Source: Cupriavidus necator A5-1
GTDB lineage: Bacteria; Pseudomonadota; Gammaproteobacteria; Burkholderiales; Burkholderiaceae
Direction of reading: 5' to 3'
DNA length: 64,000 nucleotides
Assembly (NCBI RefSeq): GCF_000744095.1
Contig: NZ_JQLI01000008.1
Location: 1,054,001-1,118,000 of the forward strand
A model generated the notes under the pieces. It had not been told where the DNA came from, did not search any database, and worked only from the letters and a program-made list of their open reading frames with translations. Of the stretch, positions 8,837 to 17,571 are shown one piece after another. Within the stretch, counting starts at the first letter, position 1. Every line of letters starts with the position of its first letter. The position numbers and the translations under genes were made by a program.

Positions 8837-9559
8837 CTAAGACGTAAACCTCCCCTCCAGCCGATGCAACGACCCCGGATGCACCAACCGCACCGAAGTC
8901 ACCACCCGCCCCGCAGACCACGTCCGCCGCCGAATCAACAAACAAGGCTCGCCTCGCTCGATGTTCAGCAACGCGCATTCCTCGGGCAACGCCAACACGG
9001 CCTCTACCACATGCTCCCCTTCAGTCAACGGCGCAACACGAGAGAGATACTGATAGGGCGTTTCAAGCGTGAAATCCTGCTCCAGATAATCCGGCGCCAC
9101 CGCAGCATTGACATACCGATCCTCCAACTGAATCGCCACATCATCCTCGTAATGCACGATCATCGAATGAAACACCCGCTGATCCAGCGCCACATCCAAA
9201 GCCGCCGCCTGCGCCGGCCCGGCGCGTTCCTCTCCCAGACTGATCACCCGCGCCCGATGCCGATGCCCGCGTGAAAAAATGTCATCGGCAATATTGTTGA
9301 CCGCATAAAGCGCAGTCCGCCGCTTGGGCTCGGCCACAAACGTCCCAACCCCCTGCAACCGCACCAACATCCCCTCCGCCGTCAACTCCCGCAACGCGCG
9401 ATGCACCGTCATCCGGCTCACCCCAAGCGCCTCCACCAGCTCCGTCTCCGACGGCACGCGATGATGGGGCGGCCAGCTACCGTCAGCAATCTTGCTGCTG
9501 ATGTGCTGCTTGACGCGCGCATAAAGCGGCGCCGGCATAGAGTCGGACACGAGCGACAA
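8837..9559 (-). CDS. hutC: Histidine utilisation repressor HutC (GntR/HutC family)
   Basis: Transcriptional repressor of histidine utilisation that is released by urocanate. The 240-residue protein has an N-terminal winged helix (SETELVEALGVSRMTVHRAL, about residues 37-56, then GMLVRLQGVGTF) and a C-terminal UTRA ligand-binding domain ending LVHPGSLHRLEGRFTS. The start is uncertain: TTG at 9559 has AAGGGG five bases upstream, whereas the ATG at 9538 lacks a clear ribosome site. The matching operator is in front of hutU; none was seen directly before hutC itself. Confidence 0.92.
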   Translation of the reverse strand: MSLVSDSMPAPLYARVKQHISSKIADGSWPPHHRVPSETELVEALGVSRMTVHRALRELTAEGMLVRLQGVGTFVAEPKRRTALYAVNNIADDIFSRGHRHRARVISLGEERAGPAQAAALDVALDQRVFHSMIVHYEDDVAIQLEDRYVNAAVAPDYLEQDFTLETPYQYLSRVAPLTEGEHVVEAVLALPEECALLNIERGEPCLLIRRRTWSAGRVVTSVRLVHPGSLHRLEGRFTS

Positions 9560-9632
9560 CGGGTTCCCCTTGGATAGGCGAGGTAGCGAGAGCCGCCGAA
9601 TTTATCACGCCGCGCCAGCAGCCCCGCCGCCG

Positions 9633-12600
9633 TCAGGACATCTCCACATCCCGCGGCCCACACGACTGCAGGAACGCATCCAGCGGCTCCGGCCGCCCGA
9701 TCGCATACCCCTGCGCATAATCGACGCCGATCGCGCGTAGCGCGTCGAGGGTGCGTTCATCCTCCACCCACTCCGCCACGGTCAGCACGCCCAGCCGGTG
9801 GCCGATATCGTTGATCGCGCTGACGATCTCGCGGTCCACCGCGTTATCCACCAACTGCCGGATAAAACTGCCGTCGATCTTCAGGTAATCCACCGGGAAC
9901 TGCTTCAGGTACGCGAACGACGACAGCCCCGAGCCGAAGTCATCCAGCGACACCGTGCAGCCCGCGCGCCGCATCTCCAGCACCAGTCGGTTGGCCGCGG
10001 ACATGTTGTTGATCAGCGCGGTCTCGGTGATCTCCAGCCGGATGCGGCTGGCGGGCAGCGCGCTCGCTTCCAGCTCGGCATGCAGGAAGGGCAGCAGGAA
10101 CGGCTCGCCCAGCGAGTTGGCCGACAGGTTGATCGACACCGACAGCCCCGGCACTGCGCGCAGCCGCTCGCCGTAGCCGCGCAGCACGTGGTGGATCACC
10201 CAGCGGTCGATATGGCCCATCAGGTCGTAGCGCTCGGCCGCGGGGATAAAGGCGCCGGGCATGATCAGCTCGCCGTGCTCGTCGACCATGCGCACCAGGA
10301 TCTCGATGTGGCGGGGTTCGCTGCCCTCATCGGCATCCTCTGGCTGCAGCGCGCGGATCTCCTGCGCGAACAGGCGGAAGCGGTTGGCTTCCAGCGCGGA
10401 ATGGATGCCGGCGGCGATTTCCAGCTCGCGGTGATGACGGCGCGCGTCGCTCTCGTCGCGGCGGTAGACCGAGACGCGGCTGCGGCCGGCGGCCTTGGCG
10501 GCGTAGCAGGCCACGTCGGCGCGGCTCATCAGTTCGCTGACCGGCGGCACGTCGAGGTCGATCGCGGCGATGCCGATGCTGGCGCCCACGTCGTAGACGC
10601 GCCCCTCCCACGGGAAGCGGCGGCCGCGGATGGCGTCGATCACGTCCTGGCACACCTGCTCGGCCTGGTCCACGGTGCAGTCCTTGAGCAGCAGCGCGAA
10701 CTCGTCGCCGCCCAGGCGCGCCAGCACGTCGTCGGGCCGCACGTGGTTGCGGATCAGGTAGCCCAGCTCGCGCAGCAGCACGTCGCCGGCGCCGTGGCCG
10801 GCGGTGTCGTTGACGATCTTGAAGCGGTCCAGATCGATAAAGCACAGCGCAGCGCGGTGGCCCTGCAGCCGCGCGGCATCGCAGGCCTCGCGCAGGCGCT
10901 TCTCGAACCAGGTGCGGTTGGGCAGGCCGGTCAGCGCATCGTGCATGGCCGAGCGCGCCAGCTCGCGCTGCAGCGCGCGCGCGGTGGTGATGTCCTGGAA
11001 CACCAGCACCGCGCCCAGCACCTCGCCGCGCGCGGTCAGCACCGGCGCGGCCGAGTCCTGCACGTCGTGGCGCTCGCCGGTCAGGCTCTGTAGCACCGCG
11101 CCGTCCTGCAGGTAGGCAGGCACGAGCGTGCGCAGGCAGGCCTCGACCGGGCTGGGTATCGCGTTGCCGGTGGATTCGTCGACGATGCGGAAGACCTGCT
11201 CCAGCGGCAGGCCGGTGGCGCTGGCCATGGTCCAGCCGGTCAGCTGCTCGGCGATCGGGTTCATGAAGGTCACGCGCATGGCCGCGTCGGTACAGATCAC
11301 CGCATCGCCGATCGAGCGCAGCGTGATGTGCAGGCGTTCCTTCTCTTCGAACAAGGCCTCGGTCAGGTGCCGCTGCTCGGTGATGTCCCAGTTGGTGCCG
11401 ACCAGCGCGTATGCGATGCCGTCGGCGTTGCGGGTAACAGTCGCCATCGCGCGCACGTGGCGCACCTCGCCGCCGGGACGCACGATGCGGTATTCGGTAT
11501 CGAACGGGGCGTCGCCGCGGATGGCCTGGCGCATCTCGCCCCTGACGCGGTTGACGTCCTCCGGATGCAGCATCTCGATCCACTGGTCCACCACCGGCGC
11601 ACCCGCGGCGGGATCGGTGCCGTGCAGCGCATGCATGCGTGCGTCCCAGGTAATGCCGGCGCTGGTGAAGTCCCATTCCCAGATGCCCACGCCGCCGGCT
11701 TCCACCGCCAGCTGGATGCGGCGCGACAGCCGTTCCAGTTCTTGCTGCGCAAGCTTGCGGGTGTGGATGTCCTCGACCTGCGTGATGAAATGCTGCGGCT
11801 CGCCGCTGTGCTCGTCGCGCACCACCGATACCGCCAGCAGCGCCCAGCGGTACTGGCCGTCCTTGTGGCGGTAGCGCTTTTCCCGGCGGTAGGACTCGAC
11901 CTCGCCCGCCAGCAGGCTGCGGGCCGCGCGCAGGTCGTCGTCCAGGTCGTCGGGGTGGGTGATCTGCTGGAAACTGAGCTCGCACAGCTCGTCCGCGCTG
12001 TAGCCGAGCAGCTCGGTCAAGGCGCGGTTGACGGTCTGCCAGCGGCCGTCCTTGCCGACCAGCGCCATGCCGATCGCCGAATGCTCCATCGCCTGACGGA
12101 AGCGCTTGTCGCTACGGCGCAGGCTGGCGGCGCCCTGCCGGTTCTGCTCGGTCAGGTAGGCGATGCAGACCGGGAACACCATGATCACCGCCGCCGACAG
12201 CGGCACCGGCACCGGCTCATGGCCGTGGGTGGCGAGCATCAGCACCTCCATGCACAGCGTCGCCACCAGCGTCAGCAGCGCGGTGGCGAACGGGTTGCCG
12301 GCCAGCGCCACCAGCACCAGCGGCAGCGACATCGCCGCGAACGGGTCGTGGCCCTGCCACTGGGCGAAGGCGCCGAAGCCGAGGCTCAGCGCCAGCAGGC
12401 CCGCCTGCGGCGCCAGCAGCGCCCGCGCGAAGGCGGCACGCACGCGCGCGGCCGTCATCGACAGCATCATCGGCAGCAGCACCGCCATGCCCAGCGCGCT
12501 GGACTGCCACCAGGTCCACCACACCGGCGCAAAGGGGCTGCCATAGGCATGGGCGACGACCGCGGCGCCGGCGCTGGCGCCCAGCGCCGGCGCCAGGATC

Positions 12601-13025
12601 CCGGCCACCGCCAGCATCACCGCGAAGGCGGCCAGCGGGCCATGGCGATCGAGCCCGGCATGCCGGTCCAGCAAGCGCAGCAGCCCGGCGGCGCACAGGA
12701 TCTCGAACAGGTTGGCGCCGGACAGCATCAGCGCGGTGCTGAGGCTGTCGCCGGCGGCGTGGTTGGCCAGCACGCCGGCGGCCAGCATGCCCGCCAGCAG
12801 CCAGGGCCCCTCCGCGCGCGGGCGATGCAAGAGCAGCCCGAGCCCGAAGGCATTGGCCAGCCAGATCGCCGCTACGGTGCCGGGCAGTCGCGCCAGCCAG
12901 AGGCCCGCCGCCGCCAGCACGAAAAAGCCGGTGCCCGCCAGCAGCAATTGCTGCCAGCGGCGGCGCGGCGGGGCGGGGAGGGCGGTGGCGGCCTGGTGGC
13001 TCGGTGGGGCCGTGTCGGGCGTCAT
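9633..13025 (-). CDS. MASE1-PAS-GGDEF-EAL cyclic-di-GMP enzyme
   Basis: Membrane protein of about 1130 residues combining synthesis and breakdown modules for cyclic di-GMP. The order is an N-terminal multi-helix MASE1-type sensor (roughly 20-300), three PAS/PAC repeats (about 305-680), a GGDEF domain (about 690-850) and an EAL domain (about 880-1120). The GGDEF motif RLGGDEF is intact and is preceded five residues earlier by RPDD, an RxxD inhibitory site. In the EAL domain the signature is EILVR, with SINLSANS, EITETA, DDFGSG, LKIDGSF and VAEWVE, so catalytic residues look kept. ATG 13025 is preferred; an in-frame start at 13172 is possible. Substrate sensed is unknown. The 13026-13319 spacer toward the GNAT gene shows no feature. 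Confidence 0.9.
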   Translation of the reverse strand: MTPDTAPPSHQAATALPAPPRRRWQQLLLAGTGFFVLAAAGLWLARLPGTVAAIWLANAFGLGLLLHRPRAEGPWLLAGMLAAGVLANHAAGDSLSTALMLSGANLFEILCAAGLLRLLDRHAGLDRHGPLAAFAVMLAVAGILAPALGASAGAAVVAHAYGSPFAPVWWTWWQSSALGMAVLLPMMLSMTAARVRAAFARALLAPQAGLLALSLGFGAFAQWQGHDPFAAMSLPLVLVALAGNPFATALLTLVATLCMEVLMLATHGHEPVPVPLSAAVIMVFPVCIAYLTEQNRQGAASLRRSDKRFRQAMEHSAIGMALVGKDGRWQTVNRALTELLGYSADELCELSFQQITHPDDLDDDLRAARSLLAGEVESYRREKRYRHKDGQYRWALLAVSVVRDEHSGEPQHFITQVEDIHTRKLAQQELERLSRRIQLAVEAGGVGIWEWDFTSAGITWDARMHALHGTDPAAGAPVVDQWIEMLHPEDVNRVRGEMRQAIRGDAPFDTEYRIVRPGGEVRHVRAMATVTRNADGIAYALVGTNWDITEQRHLTEALFEEKERLHITLRSIGDAVICTDAAMRVTFMNPIAEQLTGWTMASATGLPLEQVFRIVDESTGNAIPSPVEACLRTLVPAYLQDGAVLQSLTGERHDVQDSAAPVLTARGEVLGAVLVFQDITTARALQRELARSAMHDALTGLPNRTWFEKRLREACDAARLQGHRAALCFIDLDRFKIVNDTAGHGAGDVLLRELGYLIRNHVRPDDVLARLGGDEFALLLKDCTVDQAEQVCQDVIDAIRGRRFPWEGRVYDVGASIGIAAIDLDVPPVSELMSRADVACYAAKAAGRSRVSVYRRDESDARRHHRELEIAAGIHSALEANRFRLFAQEIRALQPEDADEGSEPRHIEILVRMVDEHGELIMPGAFIPAAERYDLMGHIDRWVIHHVLRGYGERLRAVPGLSVSINLSANSLGEPFLLPFLHAELEASALPASRIRLEITETALINNMSAANRLVLEMRRAGCTVSLDDFGSGLSSFAYLKQFPVDYLKIDGSFIRQLVDNAVDREIVSAINDIGHRLGVLTVAEWVEDERTLDALRAIGVDYAQGYAIGRPEPLDAFLQSCGPRDVEMS

Positions 13026-13319
13026 GGACGGGAGTGGTGCAAAAGGCGGTGATGATGGGTTGGGAGGAGTCGGCACGGTCGGCGCGCCCGGGCGGCTTAG
13101 GCCGCCGGCCGCGCGCGGACGCACTGCCGGCCAGCGTAGAGCGGAATGTAACGGAGGTGGGGGGCTCGCCATAACAGGGACAGCGGGCAGGTGGGGGCGC
13201 TATTTGCCACTGGTGTTCAGGGCGATTTTTTGGTAGGAGGTGGTTCGAGACGACGCGAGGGCTGGCAGTTGCGCGGATCATGCCAGTGGTGGATGCCGAT
13301 CGGGGAGAAATCAACAGTC

Positions 13320-13736
13320 ATGTGTGCCGGCTTTCAGAAAACTGAAAAGCACGCAGAACCTCTTTGGGAACGCGCGTGTTCCGGGCTCGAACCTGGATCG
13401 TGCAACCTGGCGGTACGAGGTCTCGCCAGTGGTGACCTGGAACAGCTCGCTACGCTGGCTTATGCGGCCTTCGCACGTACGGTAGATAGCGCACCGCGGC
13501 AGCTATGGGCCCGCAAGATTTCGGCCATCGTAAGCAATGGGTATGGGACCTTTCTGCCAACGGCCTCCTTCGTTGCGGAACTGCCTTCCGGAGAATTGGC
13601 TGGGACTGTTCTCGCCACTGATTTTCCTCTCTACAAAGGCCCCGTCATCGCGCTGATCGCGGTCGCTCCGGGGGCGCAGCACAGTGGCTTGGGCTCCTAC
13701 TTGCTGTGCGGCTGTATCCGGGCGCTTTCTGATAGG
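13320..13736 (+). pseudogene. GNAT acetyltransferase, 5' part, interrupted by IS607-family element
   Basis: The ATG at 13320 follows GGGGAG at good spacing. The 139 visible codons give the N-terminal and central part of a GNAT N-acetyltransferase, including the IALIAVAPGAQHSGLGSYLL stretch that corresponds to the acetyl-CoA-binding V/I-x-P-x-x-x-x-x-G-x-G loop. The frame then enters the insertion sequence and stops four codons later. Joining codon AGG at 13734-13736 directly to AAG at 15961 restores one uninterrupted 173-residue frame, the usual size for a GNAT. Substrate unknown. Confidence 0.85.
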
Positions 13737-13790
13737 GGCAAGTGAGCAGCCCCTTGTAAACTGCTTATAGGTGCGTAATTATGATCACCC

Positions 13791-14432
13791 ATGAGCATAC
13801 TTGCTAAAGTTACGATGAAGGAGGCGTGCGCGATGCTGGGCATCCACCCTGGCACGCTTCGCCGATGGGAGTTCGACGGGAAGATCTCCGCCGATCGGAC
13901 TCCGGGTGGTCATCGTCGCTATAATTTGACCGCTCTAATGGAGTTGGCCGGCAAGAAGGTCGAGGAAGCAGAGCGCGGGCGTACTACGCTCGCCTATGCG
14001 CGCGTTTCCAGCCACGACCAGAAGGCCGATCTGGAGCGTCAGTGCCAGGTGCTGGAGTCGTTCTGCGCTGCGAAGGGATGGCCCTTCGAACTCATCCGGG
14101 ATCTCGGCTCCGGCATGAACTATGAGATGAAGGGCCTCAAGCAACTGCTCAAACGTATCTGTGCCGGAGGCGTTGATCGGCTTGTCATCACACACAAGGA
14201 CCGGCTCTTGCGATTTGGTGCAGAGCTCGTTTTTGCTCTGTGCGAGCAATTCGGAACGGAAGTCGTCATCATCAATGCCAAAGGCGATTCGACGTATGAG
14301 GAGGATCTTGCCTGCGACGTGCTTGAGATCATTAGCGTCTTTTCGGCGCGCCTCTATGGCAGCCGTTCCCACAAGAATCGTCACGCCATGAAAGCCCTGA
14401 AAGAGGCTGCAGATGCCATTCAAGAGGGCTGA
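13791..14432 (+). CDS. tnpA: IS607-family serine recombinase TnpA
   Basis: Transposase of the IS607 family, cutting and rejoining DNA through a covalent serine-DNA intermediate. The 213-residue protein starts with a MerR-like helix-turn-helix (MKEACAMLGIHPGTLRRWE, about 9-27, then DRTPGGHRRY) followed by a small serine recombinase domain. The catalytic serine is expected at S73 in LAYARVSSHDQKADLERQ, with the DRLLRFG stretch near 137-143. Its 3' end overlaps tnpB by 20 bp. It appears intact. Confidence 0.95.
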   Translation: MSILAKVTMKEACAMLGIHPGTLRRWEFDGKISADRTPGGHRRYNLTALMELAGKKVEEAERGRTTLAYARVSSHDQKADLERQCQVLESFCAAKGWPFELIRDLGSGMNYEMKGLKQLLKRICAGGVDRLVITHKDRLLRFGAELVFALCEQFGTEVVIINAKGDSTYEEDLACDVLEIISVFSARLYGSRSHKNRHAMKALKEAADAIQEG

Positions 14433-15954
14433 TCCCAGCACTATCCAGTTCGCGAGGAAGGTCCGTCTGGTGGTGGACGCTGATGCTGCGGGCAAGCTCG
14501 ACGGGCAATCCAAAATCTGCAACTGGCTATGGAATCGACTCAAGGACGAAGTCGAGACGCGCATGGCGGAGTTGTCCATCGTCGGCGGCTATGGCTATCT
14601 TGATGAGGCGCGAACCAAGAAGCTCCTGTCGGAGGTCTATTCCGAGATCGGGCTTCGCAACCTCGTGCCGCCGCTCAAGGAGCGTCATCCGTTCTTGCGC
14701 TGCGTGTTTTCTTCACCGCTGAAGAATGTCGCGCTGCGCATGGCCAAGGCCATTGCCTCGCATCGAAAGTCGAAGAACGGACAGCGCTGCGGCCCAGACG
14801 TGGGCTGGGTCAAGTACAAGGCATGGGCCAAGCACTGGATGAGCCTGGAATACGACGAGCCAGGCAAAGGCTGGAATGTTTCCCAGTTCGGTTGGCTCAA
14901 CCTATCGTTCGGCGCGAACGCGCAAGGACAGCGGCTGTCGCTGCGCCTGAAGATGGAGAAGACACCCAAGGAGATCGCGAGCGCTCGCACTTGCCGGATC
15001 GTCCGCGAGGGCCGCGACCGCTATTTCGCTGTGTTCACGTTCAAGGGGCAGAAGAAGGCCAGGCAACGCGGCACGCGCGTGGTCTACATCGATCCGAACC
15101 TGAAGAACTTTGGCTACGCTCTGGATACTGAGGGGCGCGCCTTCGAATTGTCCAATCTTGAGAAGTTGAAGGAGTCGGAGCGCATTCTCGATCGGCTAAC
15201 GAGTCTGCGTGACCGGTGCATAGCAAAGTCGCTGTGGGTAGATACCGTCCACGGCGATGGCACGGTGTCGACGCATTGGCGTCCCAGTCGCCGCTGGAAG
15301 GGTTTGGACGACGCTGTGGAGCGAATGCAAACCAAAGTGCGAGAACAGAAAAAGCACTTCATGTATTCGCTGGCGAACCAGCTCTGCAGGCACTACGACG
15401 TGATTGGGATCGGCAACTACGTGCCGGAGAACACCAACCACGGCAAGGGCCGCAAATACAACCGCGCGGTAAGAAACAGAACGATGCACGGTGCATTCAA
15501 GGACATTGTCTCGTGGGTCGCGACGCGCTCCAGAAAGCATGCGCTGGTGCTGGATGAAACCGGCACCACGCGAACGTGCCATGCGTGTGGTCACGTTGTC
15601 GAGGGCGGGATAGCGCCCGCAATTCGGGAGTGGGATTGCCCGGGCTGCGGCACCTGCCACCTGCGCGACGAGAATGCCTGTCAAAACGGTCTGCGGCGGC
15701 TGCTGACGCAAGTCGGCGAGGCTGTGGACTGCTCCCATCTGCCCTGCTCGGGCCCCGTTCAGATTATCGGGCGGTGTGATTGGCGATTCCATCCGCAAGG
15801 ATGGACGGGAGTCCCGAGAGGGAGCGCCAATGTGAATTCAATGCGCCTGCCGGAGTACCGGCAGCGAATGCGCGCGTTACCGCGCGCTCGGGTTGGTGAC
15901 CGCGCGTCCAAATCTGCAAAGACGTCGCCATCAGCGATGCGTAGGCTTGCTTAG
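14413..15954 (+). CDS. tnpB: TnpB-family RNA-guided nuclease homologue with altered RuvC-II motif
   Basis: IS607-associated TnpB of 513 residues, ancestor-type relative of Cas12. RuvC-I is readable as VVYIDPNLKNFGYAL (D227), RuvC-III as CHLRDENACQNGLRRL (D419), and a zinc ribbon as CHACG...CPGCG between them. The usual RuvC-II glutamate (IxIEDL) is absent: the matching segment is DVIGIGNYVPE with glycine at position 334. Glutamates at 382 (LVLDET) or 339 (VPEN) could substitute, or the nuclease may be inactive. The C-terminal 60 residues are rich in Arg and overlap a hairpin-rich region likely to form the guide RNA scaffold, so this tail may be poorly constrained as protein. Confidence 0.9.
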   Translation: MPFKRADPSTIQFARKVRLVVDADAAGKLDGQSKICNWLWNRLKDEVETRMAELSIVGGYGYLDEARTKKLLSEVYSEIGLRNLVPPLKERHPFLRCVFSSPLKNVALRMAKAIASHRKSKNGQRCGPDVGWVKYKAWAKHWMSLEYDEPGKGWNVSQFGWLNLSFGANAQGQRLSLRLKMEKTPKEIASARTCRIVREGRDRYFAVFTFKGQKKARQRGTRVVYIDPNLKNFGYALDTEGRAFELSNLEKLKESERILDRLTSLRDRCIAKSLWVDTVHGDGTVSTHWRPSRRWKGLDDAVERMQTKVREQKKHFMYSLANQLCRHYDVIGIGNYVPENTNHGKGRKYNRAVRNRTMHGAFKDIVSWVATRSRKHALVLDETGTTRTCHACGHVVEGGIAPAIREWDCPGCGTCHLRDENACQNGLRRLLTQVGEAVDCSHLPCSGPVQIIGRCDWRFHPQGWTGVPRGSANVNSMRLPEYRQRMRALPRARVGDRASKSAKTSPSAMRRLA

Positions 15955-15960
15955 ATTTGG
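15780..15960 (+). ncRNA. Candidate omega/reRNA scaffold at the right end of the IS607 element
   Basis: In TnpB elements the guide RNA scaffold overlaps the 3' end of tnpB and ends at the element boundary, with the flanking host DNA as guide. Here the segment holds several compact hairpins (CCATCC/GGATGG, CTGCCGG/CCGGCAG, GCGCGCG/CGCGCGC) and finishes in the terminal CCAAATCT/AGATTTGG stem. The guide would then be the GNAT sequence from 15961 onward. The 5' limit given is a guess. Confidence 0.45.
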
Positions 15961-16065
15961 AAGAGCGGCTTTCCCTTCTGCCGAGCTAGGATTTCGCCCG
16001 GCAATGTGACCTCGCAGCAGCTCTTCCGCAAGCTTGGCTTCGAGCTTCGCAGTTGCCCCCAGTAA
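15961..16065 (+). pseudogene. GNAT acetyltransferase, 3' part
   Basis: Reads in frame from AAG at 15961 through ISPGNVTSQQLFRKLGFELR to a TAA at 16063-16065. The N-x-x-S-x-x-L(F)-x-x-K-L-G-F pattern is the standard C-terminal helix and strand of GNAT enzymes. It continues the frame of the 13320-13736 fragment exactly after the IS607 element. It has no start codon of its own. Confidence 0.85.
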
Positions 16066-16175
16066 CCCCGCCAATAACCTCACGGGTAATCGCGCCGCGG
16101 TGCCGCCGCGACCATCATGCAGCCATGGCCTGACGCCAGCCTTTCAGGATTCCCAACCAAGACCAGGAGAACGCC

Positions 16176-16580
16176 ATGTCCGCTGCCATCCAAGCCCAAG
16201 CCACCCCCGCTGCCGACCACGCCACTCTCGCCGACCGCTACCTCGCCGCCTGGAACGAAACCGATGCCGCGCGCCGGCGTGAGCTGATCGCGCTGGCGTG
16301 GACGGAATCGGCAAGCTATGTCGATCCGCTGATGCGCGGCGACGGTCATGCCGGCATCGACGCCATGATCGCCGCGGTGCAGGCGAAATTCCCCGGGTTC
16401 CGCTTCACCCGCGTAAGCCCGGTCGACGCGCATGGCGAGCACCTGCGCTTTACCTGGGAGCTTGGCCCGGCGGGCGAGCCCGCGCTGGTGGTCGGCACGG
16501 ATTTCGCCTCCGTGTCGGCCGACGGCCGGCTGGCGCGCATGACCGGCTTTATCGACCGCGCCCCGGCCGGGCTGGCCTGA
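16176..16580 (+). CDS. NTF2-like/SnoaL-type small protein
   Basis: A 134-residue cytosolic protein with the alpha+beta cone fold pattern of the NTF2/SnoaL superfamily: an N-terminal helix LADRYLAAWNETDAARRREL, then a strand-rich part with YVDPLMRGDGHAGIDAMI and a C-terminal ARMTGFIDR strand. AGGAG precedes the ATG at good spacing. Members include ketosteroid isomerase-like enzymes and binding proteins, so no specific reaction can be assigned. It is followed 100 bp later by a cytochrome c gene on the same strand, but no functional link is evident. Confidence 0.8.
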   Translation: MSAAIQAQATPAADHATLADRYLAAWNETDAARRRELIALAWTESASYVDPLMRGDGHAGIDAMIAAVQAKFPGFRFTRVSPVDAHGEHLRFTWELGPAGEPALVVGTDFASVSADGRLARMTGFIDRAPAGLA

Positions 16581-16680
16581 TCGGAGCGAGCCCCGCCGCT
16601 TAGTGTCCTTCCCCACAGACAGCCCCCCGGTCCCTGGCTGCAAGCTGCTGAATCCAGGGCGGGCGGACAGGGGAAGGGAA

Positions 16681-17568
16681 ATGGCGCGTTTTCTGCGAGT
16701 GGCGGCGTTGGGGCTGGTCGGCACGGCCGTGGTCGTCGCTGCGGCGGCTTATGCCGCGGTGTGGGTGGGCGAGCGCAAGGCGGCGCGCATCGTGCCGGTA
16801 AGGGTGACGCCCGTGGCCTTGCGCGAGGACCCCGCATCGATCGCTCATGGCAAGTACCTGTATGAATCGCGCGGCTGCATGGAGTGCCATGGCGCCGGCG
16901 CTGGCGGCAAGCAGGTGTTCGACGATCCGAGCGGCCTGAGCGTGCGCGCGCCCGACCTGACGAGCGGCAATCCCCACATCGCTGGCTACCGGAACGTTGA
17001 CTGGGTAAGGAGCATCCGGCACGGCGTGGCGCCTTCGGGGCGTCCGCTGCTGATCATGCCGAGCGAGGACTACAACCGCCTCAGCGACGAAGACCTGGGG
17101 GCGCTGGTGGGATACCTGCGCAGCCTGCCGCCGGGCATGGGCGCGCCGGCCGATATCCGCCTGCCGTGGATGGTGCGCGCGCTCTATGGCGTAGGCGTGG
17201 TGCGGGATGCGGCGTCCAAGATCGACCACAGCCTGCCGGCGCAGCCTGCAATGGTGCCGACGGCCACGGCGCAGTACGGCGGCTATGTCGCCAATGCCTG
17301 CCTGGGTTGCCACGGGCACGATTTCAGCGGCGGCAAGATCCCCGGGGCGCCGCCGGACTGGCCGCCCGCGGCGGACCTGCGACCGGTCTCGGGCGGAGCG
17401 ATGTCGCGCTACGGCCAGGCCTCGGCCTTTATCGAGATGATGCGCAGCGGCAAGCGGCCCGACGGCACGCAGCTGAGCCGCGTGATGCCGTTCGATTCGT
17501 TCGGGCGCATGAACGATACCGAGCTGACGGCGCTGTATCTCTACCTTGCCGGCATGCCGCGCAAGTAA
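16681..17568 (+). CDS. Membrane-anchored diheme cytochrome c
   Basis: Periplasmic electron-transfer protein of 295 residues with one N-terminal membrane helix or uncleaved signal (residues 7-29) and two haem c sites, CMECH (C66) and CLGCH (C207). Each lies in a separate class I cytochrome domain, and candidate methionine ligands follow. This two-domain arrangement is like the c-type subunits paired with periplasmic dehydrogenases. ATG 16681 is chosen because GGGGAAGGG precedes it and the signal sequence starts there; the in-frame ATG at 16603 lacks such a site. It could take electrons from the molybdenum hydroxylase encoded 1.5 kb downstream, which is inference. Confidence 0.88.
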   Translation: MARFLRVAALGLVGTAVVVAAAAYAAVWVGERKAARIVPVRVTPVALREDPASIAHGKYLYESRGCMECHGAGAGGKQVFDDPSGLSVRAPDLTSGNPHIAGYRNVDWVRSIRHGVAPSGRPLLIMPSEDYNRLSDEDLGALVGYLRSLPPGMGAPADIRLPWMVRALYGVGVVRDAASKIDHSLPAQPAMVPTATAQYGGYVANACLGCHGHDFSGGKIPGAPPDWPPAADLRPVSGGAMSRYGQASAFIEMMRSGKRPDGTQLSRVMPFDSFGRMNDTELTALYLYLAGMPRK

Positions 17569-17571
17569 GGC

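Larger units (their letters stand above)
13737..15960 (+). mobile_element. IS607-family insertion sequence (tnpA + tnpB)
   Basis: About 2.2 kb between two GG dinucleotides (13735-13736 and 15959-15960), as expected for IS607-type serine-recombinase insertion into a GG core with no target duplication. It carries tnpA and tnpB in the usual order with a short overlap. The right end is defined by CCAAATCT (15908-15915) pairing with AGATTTGG (15953-15960). The boundaries are supported independently because removing this segment restores the interrupted GNAT frame. Confidence 0.88.
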
